DNA from: Cellulophaga sp. BC115SP
Lineage (GTDB): Bacteria; Bacteroidota; Bacteroidia; Cytophagales; Spirosomataceae
NCBI RefSeq assembly: GCF_009905545.1
Contig: NZ_JAAALB010000026.1
Location: forward strand, 17,660-81,659
Length of the DNA: 64,000 nt
Direction: 5' to 3'
Part shown: positions 1 through 8,652 of the stretch, piece after piece
Layout of the letters: each line of letters begins with the position of its first letter
Numbering within the stretch: position 1 is the first letter of the stretch
Position numbers and translations under genes: made by a program
Notes under the pieces: model-generated
Databases searched by the model: none
What the model was told of the DNA's origin: nothing
Seen by the model: the letters and a program-made list of their open reading frames with translations, nothing else

Positions 1-21
1 CATATCGACAAGTATTAGGAC

Positions 22-1146
22 TTAAATTTCAAGAAACCATTCCAGATATCCTTGTTCTATAATCCCCTGAACCTCTAAGTCTTCGTTGAAAATAACCATA
101 TTGGCTTGGAAGCCTTCTTCTATCTTGCCTAAGGTTTGGTCTTGTTGGATGGCTTGAGCTGGATACGTAGATGCCATACGTAAGGATTCATCCAGAGAAA
201 TACCTACTTTTAAGTAGCAATTAATAACCCCTTGAATCATGCTAAGCGCCGAACCTGATAAAATACCATTGGTATCGACATAGCGATCGCCAGCGTGAAT
301 AAATTTATAATCGCCAGAAATGTCTTCAGTAACGGCATCAGTTATGATAAAAAGGCGTTCGCCCATCATTTTTTTCGAAATACTTACCGTCGGGTAACTT
401 ACGTGTACACCATCAGGAATAATACTTGCCCAAACATCGCTATCATAAGTCGCACCTACAAGTCCTGGCTCACGACTCTGAAACTGCGACATGGCATTGA
501 AAAGGTGAGTAACTCGTTTAATACCTTTATCAAAAGCTTCTGTAGCTTGTTCGTAGGTAGCAGAACTATGTCCTGCCGAGATGATAATATGGCTGTCAAG
601 TAAGTACTCTAGTTGCTCTTTGGTAAACTCTTCTGGAGCGATTGTCATATAGGTTGGTAACCCTTTTGACGCTTCTACCACTTGAATGAGTTCTTCATTG
701 GTGGGCTTTCTAATAAATTCAGCTACGTGTGCACCACGTTTAGGAAAACTAAAATAAGGACCTTCCAAATGTAACCCTGCCAAGCCTTTTCCGCCTTGAG
801 CTAAATAATCTTTAGCGACTTGGATAGCCTCTAATATTTTATCAAGTGGCGTAGAAGAAAGAGTAATTTGAAAATGACTTGTTCCTGAACGTCGTATTTC
901 TTGATAGGTTTTTTGAATTGTCTGAATACTTGTGCTAGAGTTGAATAAACTACCGCCACCACCATAGATTTGAATATCTACAAAAGATGGAGCAATAGAA
1001 TACCCTCTCATGTCTACCGTTGAGAGTTCGCTATCAATTTGTTCCTCTGGGATAATTTGCAAAATACTTTCATCCTTGATGACAATTGCATGTTGTTCAA
1101 GAATTTTTGAGGAAGTATAAATTTTGCAGTTTTTTAATGCGTACAT
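22..1146 (-). CDS. nagA: N-acetylglucosamine-6-phosphate deacetylase
   Basis: Deacetylates GlcNAc-6-phosphate to glucosamine-6-phosphate in the cytoplasm, for amino-sugar catabolism and cell-wall recycling. The 374-residue length is normal for the family. Visible amidohydrolase motifs are HLEGPYF (metal-binding Glu region), SAGHS, HLFNAMS and an ITDA motif carrying the expected catalytic Asp. The N-terminal strand-rich part and the C-terminal NMVIFNEDLEV segment form the small beta domain typical of this superfamily. The start is the ATG beside a clean intergenic gap. It lies alone at the left edge with the next gene upstream 80 bp away on the same strand, so operon membership is unclear. The call is confident from motifs; substrate specificity is inferred from the family. 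Confidence 0.93.
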   Translation of the reverse strand: MYALKNCKIYTSSKILEQHAIVIKDESILQIIPEEQIDSELSTVDMRGYSIAPSFVDIQIYGGGGSLFNSSTSIQTIQKTYQEIRRSGTSHFQITLSSTPLDKILEAIQVAKDYLAQGGKGLAGLHLEGPYFSFPKRGAHVAEFIRKPTNEELIQVVEASKGLPTYMTIAPEEFTKEQLEYLLDSHIIISAGHSSATYEQATEAFDKGIKRVTHLFNAMSQFQSREPGLVGATYDSDVWASIIPDGVHVSYPTVSISKKMMGERLFIITDAVTEDISGDYKFIHAGDRYVDTNGILSGSALSMIQGVINCYLKVGISLDESLRMASTYPAQAIQQDQTLGKIEEGFQANMVIFNEDLEVQGIIEQGYLEWFLEI

Positions 1147-1225
1147 AAGCTAAATGGTTAACGTAATGAATGAGGTAAGTTTTCGTAGTAGTGTGTATAA
1201 AATAGGTTGATGAAGGGACAAACTC

Positions 1226-2068
1226 TTATTGAATTGTTTCTACATCAATCACAATTTTCCAAGTATTTTTTGATTCTTGTTGCCAAACTCTCAGAAAACT
1301 GCCCTTGATGTCTTTATCTTGAGCTTTTCCTGAAATACTCCCATAAACACAAGCCAAGTCGGTAGCTTGTGATACGATAGTTTTGAGGCCTGTATAAATG
1401 AGTTTTTTCTGATAATTTTTTTGTAGAAAAGCTATAGCATTGGCTTTTCCCTCTATTGGGATGTTGTTATCTCTAATTAGTAAGACGTTTTCAGCAAGGT
1501 GCGGCTCGTGTGGGTTCAATGATGTTTGAGCATTTTTCCAGTAATAAAAATCCTTCATGAATACAAAACGTTCTGCTTGAATCACCGAATTACTTGATGG
1601 TTTGAAGGCACTAAATCTTTCTTTGAGTACTTGGTTGGGATTGGCTTTGTGTGCAACACCTATGTCGGCACGAACACGCCAATCGCCTGTATTTTGCTTT
1701 TGCCAAAGCGTGACAAATGTACCAGTTGCGGAAGCTGTTGTTTGTGCGTTGGCTGAAGCCTGCCAATTACCAATAGAGTAGCCCAAATCCCCTGAAAGTG
1801 CCATTCCTGCATAGATAGGTTGCCATTGTAATAAGCCTTGAGGTTTTTTGTTTTTCCATATTTCCAGGCCATTTTGAGGCATTCCTCTGTCAAAAACTAC
1901 GCCATCAGGTGCTAAAAAATAGAGAAAGGCAACTGGTGTATTTTTATCTAATGCCATTTTAGCAAACGCTTTTTCTGTCGCAATCATTTGAGCGATAGCT
2001 TCTTTGGGTAAAGCATCCTGAAAACGGAAAGCTGTCAATAACAAGCAGATAAGAAAAGTAAATCGCAT
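1226..2068 (-). CDS. Secreted protein with two NTF2-like (DUF4440/SnoaL-type) halves
   Basis: A 280-residue protein of unknown function. It begins with a short hydrophobic signal peptide (MRFTFLICLLLTAF) and so is probably exported. The first half (about residues 20-145) has the pattern of NTF2-like DUF4440 proteins: a helix AIAQMIATEKAFAKMA, then strands around TFVTLWQKQ and GDWRVRADIG. The second half (about 160-280) repeats the same logic and ends VWQQESKNTWKIVIDVETIQ. Two similar halves suggest an internal duplication, which is my reading rather than a measured alignment. Such domains bind small hydrophobic ligands or act as accessory domains; no catalytic residues can be assigned. The downstream neighbour is nagA, with no obvious functional link. 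Confidence 0.6.
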   Translation of the reverse strand: MRFTFLICLLLTAFRFQDALPKEAIAQMIATEKAFAKMALDKNTPVAFLYFLAPDGVVFDRGMPQNGLEIWKNKKPQGLLQWQPIYAGMALSGDLGYSIGNWQASANAQTTASATGTFVTLWQKQNTGDWRVRADIGVAHKANPNQVLKERFSAFKPSSNSVIQAERFVFMKDFYYWKNAQTSLNPHEPHLAENVLLIRDNNIPIEGKANAIAFLQKNYQKKLIYTGLKTIVSQATDLACVYGSISGKAQDKDIKGSFLRVWQQESKNTWKIVIDVETIQ

Positions 2069-2079
2069 ATCGTATAAAT

Positions 2080-2206
2080 ATTGAGTGATTGAGTGGTTTG
2101 TGATTAAGTGATTTTTACAAATATCTATCTTCTCAGACGTAATGCTTTGTAAATTATAGATTAAAAATTAATCACTCATTCGCTCAATCACTCATTCACT
2201 CAATAA
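2080..2206. repeat. Family A intergenic repeat (copy A1)
   Basis: The left part carries TTGAGTGATTGAGTG and the right part AATCACTCATTCGCTC and CACTCATTCACTCAA, which are roughly inverted complements. Between them is GACGTAATGCTTTG, related to the ACGCAAT/ATTGCGT core of the other copies. This copy has no terminator hairpin and lies between two genes on the same strand, unlike copies A2-A6. Confidence 0.7.
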
Positions 2207-2227
2207 TTGAAGTTACAATGAAAATAG

Positions 2228-3895
2228 TTATTTCTTAAGCCACTCTGGGTGCTTTTTGTGAAAATCGGTAGCATCTTGGTAGATTTTGGCTACCTCCAAT
2301 AACTTGCCTTCACCAAACAATTTCCCCATAAAAGTAATACTTGTTGGACGCCCTTCTGGACGGAAACCGTTGGGTAATACCACGCAAGGGTGCCCCGACA
2401 AATTGGTTAATGTCAAGTTGGCATTACCAAAGGCTGGTGAAATATAAACGTCTATATCTTTGAGTTTAGTCTCCATATCCTGAATAAGCTTGGTACGGAG
2501 GCGATTGGCTTGTAGGTATTCTACCGCAGGAATAAAACGAGACGCACGGAATGAATTTGGCCAAGCATTCTTGATTTGTCTGACCATCGTATCGTCTTTG
2601 CCATTGCGTGTTAGTTCATCAAATGCTGTGGCAGCCTCAGCGCTAAGGATAATGGTCATGTCTCCTACTGGATAGTTAGGAAGTTCAAGTGGTATTAACT
2701 CTGCTCCTAATTTCCGTAAAGTTGCCAAGGATAGTGAATCTTGGCTCTTGGTTGGGTAATTTCGATCAAAATCTTTTTTCAAATAAGCGATTCTGATACC
2801 TTTCAAGTCTTTTCTATTACCATTAAAACTAAACGAAGCATCAATGGTACTGAGGTCTTTCCCGTCGGTTCCTTTAATAGCATTAAAGACAATCGCACAA
2901 TCTTCGACTGTTCTACATATAGGACCAAGTTTATCCATCGACCAGCTCAAAGCCATGGCACCTGTACGAGGTACGCGACCAAAACTTGGACGAAGTCCAG
3001 TAGTTCCACATTCGGAAGAAGGCGATACAATAGAGCCTAAAGTTTCGGAGCCAATAGCAAATGGTAATAGTCCTGCCGAAACAGAGGATGCCGAACCAGC
3101 CGACGAGCCTGACGAACCACGTTTGAGATTCCAAGGGTTTTTGGTTGTTCCTCCAAACCAAACATCTCCCCAAGCTAGCTCTCCGAGTGTTAGCTTGGCA
3201 CAAAGCACAGCACCAGCTTCTTCGAGACGAGTCACGACAGTCGCATCATAGTCCAACACTTGGTCTTTGAATGGTACAGAGCCCCACGTGGTTTTATATC
3301 CTTTTTTAGCTAGTAAATCTTTTGCGCCATACGGAATACCATGTAATAGACCTCTATATTTCCCTTTGGCTATTTCTGCGTCAGCTTTTTTGGCTTGTTG
3401 AATGGCCAAATCTTCTGTAAGGGTAATTACACACGCTAATTGTTTGTCATAGGTTTTTAGTCTTTCCAAGAAAAACTGTGTTAGTTCTAATGAGCTAATT
3501 TGTTTGGTACGAATCAATTCAGCCAATTCACGAACACTCATAAAAGCCAAATCACTTTTATTTATAGGAAGTTTAACATTAGGGTTTGTTGAGGGAATAA
3601 ACTTTGAGGGAGTTTTATCAAAAGTAAATCCTATGGGTAAAGGATTAAAGGCAACAGCTGGAGCAACCTCATTGTTGATAGGGACCTTTCGAATTTCTTC
3701 AAAATTCCTTCGATTATCAGTCACATCAAAAATCATGGAATCAGCTTCTGCTTCCGTAAACTCCAAGCCTAATAGTGATTGGGCATGATGGATAACATTG
3801 GTTGTGATTGGTTGATTTTCAATCTTTTGATGTATAAAAGCTCCAAGGAATAAGCTACCAACGCAAGCTAATGGTAGGACGTAATGTTTTTTCAT
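2228..3895 (-). CDS. Exported amidase-signature family hydrolase
   Basis: A 555-residue member of the amidase signature family, which hydrolyses or transfers amides with a Ser-cisSer-Lys triad. The catalytic Lys is in GIPYGAKDLLAKKG (about residue 195), the cis-Ser in GSSGSSAGSASS and the nucleophilic Ser in GSETLGSIVSPS. All three elements are intact, so the enzyme is predicted active. Unlike GatA it has an N-terminal hydrophobic segment (LPLACVGSLFLGAFI) followed by about 90 extra residues, pointing to export or membrane anchoring. It is not in an operon with gatB (10.97 kb) and is unlikely to be the tRNA amidotransferase subunit. The natural substrate cannot be read from sequence. Confidence 0.85.
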   Translation of the reverse strand: MKKHYVLPLACVGSLFLGAFIHQKIENQPITTNVIHHAQSLLGLEFTEAEADSMIFDVTDNRRNFEEIRKVPINNEVAPAVAFNPLPIGFTFDKTPSKFIPSTNPNVKLPINKSDLAFMSVRELAELIRTKQISSLELTQFFLERLKTYDKQLACVITLTEDLAIQQAKKADAEIAKGKYRGLLHGIPYGAKDLLAKKGYKTTWGSVPFKDQVLDYDATVVTRLEEAGAVLCAKLTLGELAWGDVWFGGTTKNPWNLKRGSSGSSAGSASSVSAGLLPFAIGSETLGSIVSPSSECGTTGLRPSFGRVPRTGAMALSWSMDKLGPICRTVEDCAIVFNAIKGTDGKDLSTIDASFSFNGNRKDLKGIRIAYLKKDFDRNYPTKSQDSLSLATLRKLGAELIPLELPNYPVGDMTIILSAEAATAFDELTRNGKDDTMVRQIKNAWPNSFRASRFIPAVEYLQANRLRTKLIQDMETKLKDIDVYISPAFGNANLTLTNLSGHPCVVLPNGFRPEGRPTSITFMGKLFGEGKLLEVAKIYQDATDFHKKHPEWLKK

Positions 3896-4084
3896 AGAAT
3901 TGATATTAGTTTGTTAAATGCATAAAAGGAGAAGGTTTTGTTCTACTCTAAAGTTAAGCCAAAATGGGAAAGAATTGTTTGATGAAAGAGAAATTTAGCT
4001 CAACATCAAAGTTTAGATGCGAAATGAAATAACAAATAATTGAGAATTTTCGAGAATAACCTATAGTCCGATTTTTTTGTTGAT

Positions 4085-4092
4085 TATCTTTG
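4085..4092 (+). promoter_or_regulatory. Candidate -7 promoter element for the small membrane protein
   Basis: TATCTTTG matches the Bacteroidota -7 consensus TAnnTTTG exactly and sits about 60 bp before the ATG at 4154. No convincing TTG lies 18-23 bp upstream, so support is partial. Confidence 0.45.
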
Positions 4093-4153
4093 GCACAGCA
4101 AATCTATTTGATAGCGCCACTTTGAATTTTTAACAAACAAAAAACATATTATT

Positions 4154-4591
4154 ATGTACGAGATTCTAGTAACTTCTCACTCTTACCTTCGTTGGCTTGT
4201 GTTAATGTTGGGTTTGGCTACAACGATTAGTGCCATTATGGGCAAAACTTCAAAAGCTCAGTTTTCAGATGGTGATCGTAAATTGGGTCTTTTCTTTATG
4301 ATTTCATGCCACACACAATTGTTACTAGGCTTAGTTCTTTACTTTGTGAGCCCATTTGGTGCCAAAGCATTTGAAATGGGTATGAAGGAAGTAATGGGTA
4401 ATGCTTTTTATCGTAAAATCGCTGTTGAGCACGTATTTACAATGATTATCGCAATCGTTTTGATTACGGTTGGTCATTCAAAAAATAAGCGCGAAACAAG
4501 CGATGCAAAAAGATTTAACAACGCATTGATTTTCTTTGGATTAGGCTTACTATTGATTTTGGCTGGTATTCCTTGGAACAAAGCGGTTTAG
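4154..4591 (+). CDS. Small four-helix integral membrane protein, possibly cytochrome-b-like
   Basis: 145 residues with four predicted membrane helices: LRWLVLMLGLATTISAIM, FFMISCHTQLLLGLVLYFVS, HVFTMIIAIVLITVG and NALIFFGLGLLLILAGIPW. His residues sit at helix edges (HSYLRW, CHTQ, EHVF, GHSK), a pattern compatible with heme-b ligation. I recall similar Cytophagales proteins being labelled cytochrome B, but no heme motif is diagnostic, so the function stays unproven. It has its own -7 element and a strong terminator downstream, so it is probably monocistronic. Confidence 0.6.
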   Translation: MYEILVTSHSYLRWLVLMLGLATTISAIMGKTSKAQFSDGDRKLGLFFMISCHTQLLLGLVLYFVSPFGAKAFEMGMKEVMGNAFYRKIAVEHVFTMIIAIVLITVGHSKNKRETSDAKRFNNALIFFGLGLLLILAGIPWNKAV

Positions 4592-4707
4592 GAATTAAGT
4601 ATTTGTAATTGCATTATTGCGCTCTAGGCTCTAAGCTGTGATACTTTTCAGTTTTTGGCAGCCTATAGAGGGTAAAATTAATTTTGCCCACCAACTAGAC
4701 ATTCTTT

Positions 4708-4747
4708 AAAAAAGGCTTATCAGATATTGCTGATGAGCCTTTTTTTT
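4708..4747 (+). terminator. Rho-independent terminator
   Basis: The stem GGCTTATCAG/CTGATGAGCC (one G-T wobble, six-base loop) is preceded by six A and followed by eight T. It ends transcription of the membrane protein gene at 4154-4591. Confidence 0.85.
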
Positions 4748-4888
4748 ACCTTTCAATCAAATTTGAAGATTTATCAGGAATAAAAGTTTGAAAAGTAGTT
4801 ATTATTTGTAATTTTTATTAAAAAAAATATTCGATAAATTATATAAAAACCTATTGAGGATTCTTCTTTGATTTTGAAAACACATCAA

Positions 4889-4921
4889 TTGACCATTTTT
4901 ATATAAAACTGATTAACTTTG
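4889..4921 (+). promoter_or_regulatory. Promoter of the GmhB-like gene
   Basis: TTG at 4889-4891 and TAACTTTG at 4914-4921 are 22 bp apart, matching the Bacteroidota -33/-7 pattern. The ATG is at 4929, only seven bases beyond the -7 element, so the transcript should be leaderless or nearly so. Confidence 0.65.
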
Positions 4922-4928
4922 TAAGGAT

Positions 4929-5441
4929 ATGAATAAGTGTATTTTTTTAGATAGAGATGGTGTTTTGAACGTAGATAGAGTGGACTACGTTTATCGCATC
5001 GAAGATTTGATTATTCCCGAAGGAACAGTAGAAGCGTTGGAGCGTTTGAAGGCTGCGGGCTACTTGTTGATTGTCATTACAAACCAATCAGGTATTGCGA
5101 AGGGTATCTACACACGCGATGATGTATGGATGTGCCATAATTACTTCCAAGAGCAATGTGGACACTTATTGGATGATCTATATTTTTGCCCTCATCACGA
5201 AAACTTCAACTCAGCATCTCTTACTCGCAAGCCTGGCTCATTGATGATCGAAAAGGCTATTGCGAAATACCAAATTGATCCAGACCAATCTTGGATGATT
5301 GGCGATGCACATCGCGACATTAAAGCGGGGCATCGTGCGGGTGTAAAAACGATACATTTAACCGAAAAACCTGAAGAGTCATTTTCTGAAATTACCACAA
5401 ATACTCTGTTGGAAGCAAGCCAGATTATTGTTCCAGCTTAG
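4929..5441 (+). CDS. gmhB: HAD-IIIA phosphatase, GmhB-like
   Basis: 170 residues. GmhB removes the C7 phosphate of D-glycero-beta-D-manno-heptose 1,7-bisphosphate in ADP-heptose synthesis. HAD motif I is FLDRDGVLN (nucleophile and acid Asp), motif II is ITNQSG, and the late motif GDAHRDIKAG carries the Mg-binding Asp. The zinc loop is odd: CPHH is present, but the following C-x-C expected before RKP is replaced (NSASLTRKPG), so zinc may be lost. The gene could therefore be a related histidinol-phosphatase-like or other HAD-IIIA enzyme. It is monocistronic, with a promoter directly before the ATG and a convergent neighbour. The family call is firm and the exact substrate is inferred. Confidence 0.75.
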   Translation: MNKCIFLDRDGVLNVDRVDYVYRIEDLIIPEGTVEALERLKAAGYLLIVITNQSGIAKGIYTRDDVWMCHNYFQEQCGHLLDDLYFCPHHENFNSASLTRKPGSLMIEKAIAKYQIDPDQSWMIGDAHRDIKAGHRAGVKTIHLTEKPEESFSEITTNTLLEASQIIVPA

Positions 5442-5463
5442 GATTTGACAATATATTCTAACA

Positions 5464-5640
5464 AAAAGAATCAATAGAGTGAATTGTGATTGAGTGATTA
5501 TTTAAAATTAGTATTCACAATGTAGGTACGTAATGCTTTGCGTCTAAATCTCTATCGTTATAACATCAAAAAAGCGGTCGAAAATAACTTTTTCGACCGC
5601 TTTTTTGATGAGATTAGAGTATTAACATTTAAGATGATTT
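5464..5640. repeat. Family A intergenic module (copy A2) with terminator
   Basis: Contains GAGTGAATTGTGATTGAGTG, an AATGCTTTGCGTCT remnant of the ACGCAAT core, and the 20-bp hairpin at 5564-5610. It fills the gap between convergent gmhB-like and rnr genes. The right-hand GAGTGA-type arm seen in A4-A6 is degenerate here. Confidence 0.65.
5564..5610. terminator. Bidirectional terminator
   Basis: A 20-bp perfect stem (CATCAAAAAAGCGGTCGAAA and its complement) with a seven-base loop, A-tract on one side and T-tract on the other. It serves both convergent neighbours. Confidence 0.9.
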
Positions 5641-5663
5641 ATGGTGCTTAGAACGCTACAACC

Positions 5664-8075
5664 TTATTTGCGTTTCTTACGGTCATTACCATGCTTGTTA
5701 TCTTTACCACCTTTATAGTCTTTTTTCCTATTATCTCTACCTCTAGAGTCAGATTTTGATCTGTGACGAGAATTAAAGCGTTCTTTGTCTTTTTTACCAC
5801 CACCACGGCTTTCATTAGCTCCTGCTAGCAATAAATCCATCGTTCTACGAGCTAAATTACATTCTTTTACTCTTACCTGAACTTTATCGCCAAAAGTATA
5901 TACTTTACCGTTGCGCTGACCTACAATACGGAAGTTGTCTCTGTCAAAATCATAGAAATCATCTTTCAAGTCAACCATACGAACGATACCTTCTGATGCA
6001 GTTTCGGTAATTTCTACAAAAATACCGAACTCGGTTACACCCGAAATAATACCATCCCAAACACGCTCTTCTTCCATCATACTCATGTATTCTACTTGCT
6101 TGTATTTGATTGAAGCGCGTTCGGCTTCACTCGCAAGTTTTTCCATTTCAGAAGAATGTTTACATCTTACCTCCCAAGCAGCTCTTTCGAGTGGATCACC
6201 GCCGTCAAGATAATGTTGTAGCATACGATGCGCCATCATGTCAGGATAACGGCGAATTGGTGACGTAAAATGTGAGTAGAACGGAAATGCCAAACCAAAG
6301 TGACCAATAGGATCGGTGCTATATTTGGCTTTTGACATGGTACGTACTGCCAAGCTCTCCAAGATATTTTGCTCTGGTTTTCCTTCAATACCTTCCATCA
6401 GTTGATTGAAAGAACTACTGATTTGTGCGGCTTCTGTGGCTACCGAATAACCAAACTTCTTGGCAAAGGTAGAAAACGTGCGAAGCTTTTCGGGGTCTGG
6501 TGCTTCGTGGATACGATACACCATGGTATTGCGAGGCTCTTTTTTACGAAGTTTATACACATACTCAGCCACACGCTTGTTGGCTAATAGCATGAATTCT
6601 TCGATAAGTTTGTGAGTATCTTTACGGATTTTTTGGTAGATACCTAATGGTTTACCATTTTCGTCCAACTTGAATTTTACTTCAACTGTTTCAAAGTTTA
6701 CCGCGCCGTTAGCAAAACGCTCGGCACGAAGAATATGCGCTAGGTTATTCAAAACCGTCAATTCATGCAAAAACGGAACTTCTGGCGTAGTAGGTTCTTC
6801 TACTTTTTTCTTACGGCCACGTTTAGGTTTTACTTCTTCTGCGGGTGTCGCAACGTCTGTAGTTTCGTTGACAGTAACTGGCGCTTCGGCAGGAGGATTA
6901 TTTAGATCTAATACTTCTTGTGCCTCTTCATAAGAAAAACGCTTATCAGAGTGAATGACTGTGCGACCAAACCATTCGTTTTTGATTTTACCTTTTGATG
7001 TAATTTCGAAAATGGCCGAAAAAGTCAGTTTGTCCTCATTAGGACGTAAAGAACACAAGCCATTCGAAAGTTTTTCAGGAAGCATTGGTACTACTCTATC
7101 CACCAAATACACTGATGTGGCACGCTTGAATGCTTCTTGCTCCAAAATGGTATTGGGTTGAACATAATGCGTTACATCGGCAATGTGGATACCGATTTGA
7201 TAATTACCGTTTTCGAGTTGTTCAAAACTCAAGGCATCATCAAAATCTTTGGCATCTATTGGGTCAATAGTGAAGGTGGTAATGCCACGCATATCTTTGC
7301 GTTTGGCAATTTCTGCTTCAGGAATTTTCTCTGAAATATCTTCGGCTTCTTGTTCGACACCTTCAGGAAAATGGTATGGCAAACCGAATTCGGCTAAAAT
7401 AGCATGCATTTCGGTATTGTTTTCGCCAGCTTTACCTAATACTTCCTGAATAACACCTTCCATTTTACGTTCGCCAAGAGGCCATTTGGTGATTTTTACA
7501 ATCACTTTATCGCCATGCTTTACATCTTTAAGTGCTTCTCTTGGCACAAAAATGTCTTGGTACAAACGCTTAGAATCTGGTGTTACAAAAGCATAATTAG
7601 GTAGTAATTCGATAGTCCCTACAATTTCGGAGCGACCATGTTCTAGAATTTCTACAACTTCCCCTTCGGCACGGTCAGAACCTTTTTTACGTTTTGCCGA
7701 AATCAATACTTTGACAATATCGCCATCGATAGCTCCATTGAGGTCTTGGTTTGAAATCCAAACATCATCTTCACGACCCTCTACTACCACAAATGCAAAT
7801 CGGGCATTGACATGGTCTACTTTCCCTGTCACAAACTCAGTGACACGGTCTATGATATAATTGCCGTCTTTTTGACGAATCAGTTTTTTGTCTTTAGTTA
7901 GTACTTCAACTAGTGTAGCAAAAAGTTCTTTTGTACTGCGGTCACGAACGGCAAAGGCTTTGTGAACTTGATTGAGCGACCAGCTACGGTCGTCGTTTAG
8001 TTCGAAAAATGATAAGATTTCATTTTTTACAGATTCGCGAAATCTTTCTTCTTTGCTATTTTTTTGTTTAGTCAT
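5664..8075 (-). CDS. rnr: Ribonuclease R
   Basis: A processive 3'-5' exoribonuclease of the RNB family that degrades structured RNA. The 803 residues read as an N-terminal winged-helix/cold-shock part (about 1-230), the RNB catalytic domain with TFTIDPIDAKDFDDALS (the Asp cluster that binds Mg) and HFTSPIRRYPD, an S1 domain (about 690-770, WDGIISGVTEFGIFVEI), and a basic C-terminal tail rich in K, R, G and D. An insertion of about 45 residues between the FSYEEAQEVLDL segment and FLHELTVLNNL contains the AT-hook-like PKRGRKKK. Catalytic residues look intact. The start is the ATG at 8075. It is a single gene, convergent with the GmhB-like gene through a shared terminator. Confidence 0.95.
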   Translation of the reverse strand: MTKQKNSKEERFRESVKNEILSFFELNDDRSWSLNQVHKAFAVRDRSTKELFATLVEVLTKDKKLIRQKDGNYIIDRVTEFVTGKVDHVNARFAFVVVEGREDDVWISNQDLNGAIDGDIVKVLISAKRKKGSDRAEGEVVEILEHGRSEIVGTIELLPNYAFVTPDSKRLYQDIFVPREALKDVKHGDKVIVKITKWPLGERKMEGVIQEVLGKAGENNTEMHAILAEFGLPYHFPEGVEQEAEDISEKIPEAEIAKRKDMRGITTFTIDPIDAKDFDDALSFEQLENGNYQIGIHIADVTHYVQPNTILEQEAFKRATSVYLVDRVVPMLPEKLSNGLCSLRPNEDKLTFSAIFEITSKGKIKNEWFGRTVIHSDKRFSYEEAQEVLDLNNPPAEAPVTVNETTDVATPAEEVKPKRGRKKKVEEPTTPEVPFLHELTVLNNLAHILRAERFANGAVNFETVEVKFKLDENGKPLGIYQKIRKDTHKLIEEFMLLANKRVAEYVYKLRKKEPRNTMVYRIHEAPDPEKLRTFSTFAKKFGYSVATEAAQISSSFNQLMEGIEGKPEQNILESLAVRTMSKAKYSTDPIGHFGLAFPFYSHFTSPIRRYPDMMAHRMLQHYLDGGDPLERAAWEVRCKHSSEMEKLASEAERASIKYKQVEYMSMMEEERVWDGIISGVTEFGIFVEITETASEGIVRMVDLKDDFYDFDRDNFRIVGQRNGKVYTFGDKVQVRVKECNLARRTMDLLLAGANESRGGGKKDKERFNSRHRSKSDSRGRDNRKKDYKGGKDNKHGNDRKKRK

Positions 8076-8649
8076 TGATATATAATTACCTTTTATTCAA
8101 AGAAAAGGATTGTTTCAGTTATAAAATGAGAAATAATGTGTGGTGGCTGAGTTGTGCTTGGTAGTATTTGCCAATAAAATGTAAATGCTTTATGTGATTG
8201 CCATTAGCCACTATTTTGTATGAGCTAAAATGATACCAATAAGTAGATGGTGGATTTGAGAATGTGTATTTCGGTGGTGAAAAGCCCGAAATTTTTAACT
8301 TCTATTGTATGAATTGCTAGTTTTCAAATAATAAATCACAAAGTCACTCTAATACTAATTCGCTCAATACTTACACGAACAGTTCTAAATTACGATTATT
8401 CTTGTATATATGACAATATTTATAAGAATTTGGTTTACTCTGGTGCCAATAAAGAATGGTTCTATATTAGTAGCGTACGAAGGATTTCAAACTATTTTGG
8501 ATTTGGGATGTTGAATTTCGGAAGTGTAAGCCACGTCTTTGAGTCATATTTTACAAAAAACTAAAGTAGGTTTTTATATTTCCGAAATCAGCAATAATTT
8601 CAAATCCTTCGTATCGTCCTAATGCCTATGGCTTATAACCTAAAGCATA
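8076..8649. other. Repeat-rich intergenic region
   Basis: A 574-bp gap between rnr and proC on the same strand. It holds a small inverted repeat ATTTCGG/CCGAAAT near 8266-8291, a family-A fragment near 8330-8375, the family-B palindrome at 8476-8613 and a family-C unit at 8617-8652. I see no coding sequence. Confidence 0.6.
8476..8613. repeat. Family B palindromic element (copy B1)
   Basis: Outer arms TACGAAGGATTT (8476-8487) and AAATCCTTCGTA (8602-8613) are perfect complements. Inner arms TTTCGGAA (8516-8523) and TTCCGAAA (8580-8587) are also perfect. The layout is that of a MITE-like non-coding palindrome. The same units recur at 13964 and 14131. Confidence 0.8.
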
Positions 8650-8652
8650 TTA
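8617..8652. repeat. Family C short repeat
   Basis: CCTAATGCCTATGGCTTATA and the following CCTAAAGCATATT are nearly identical to 48177-48208. The unit touches the proC stop codon. Confidence 0.6.

Larger units (their letters stand above)
4592..4928. other. Intergenic region with terminator and promoter
   Basis: This 337-bp gap holds the terminator at 4708-4747 and the promoter at 4889-4921. The AT-rich stretch between them shows nothing else I recognise. Confidence 0.6.
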
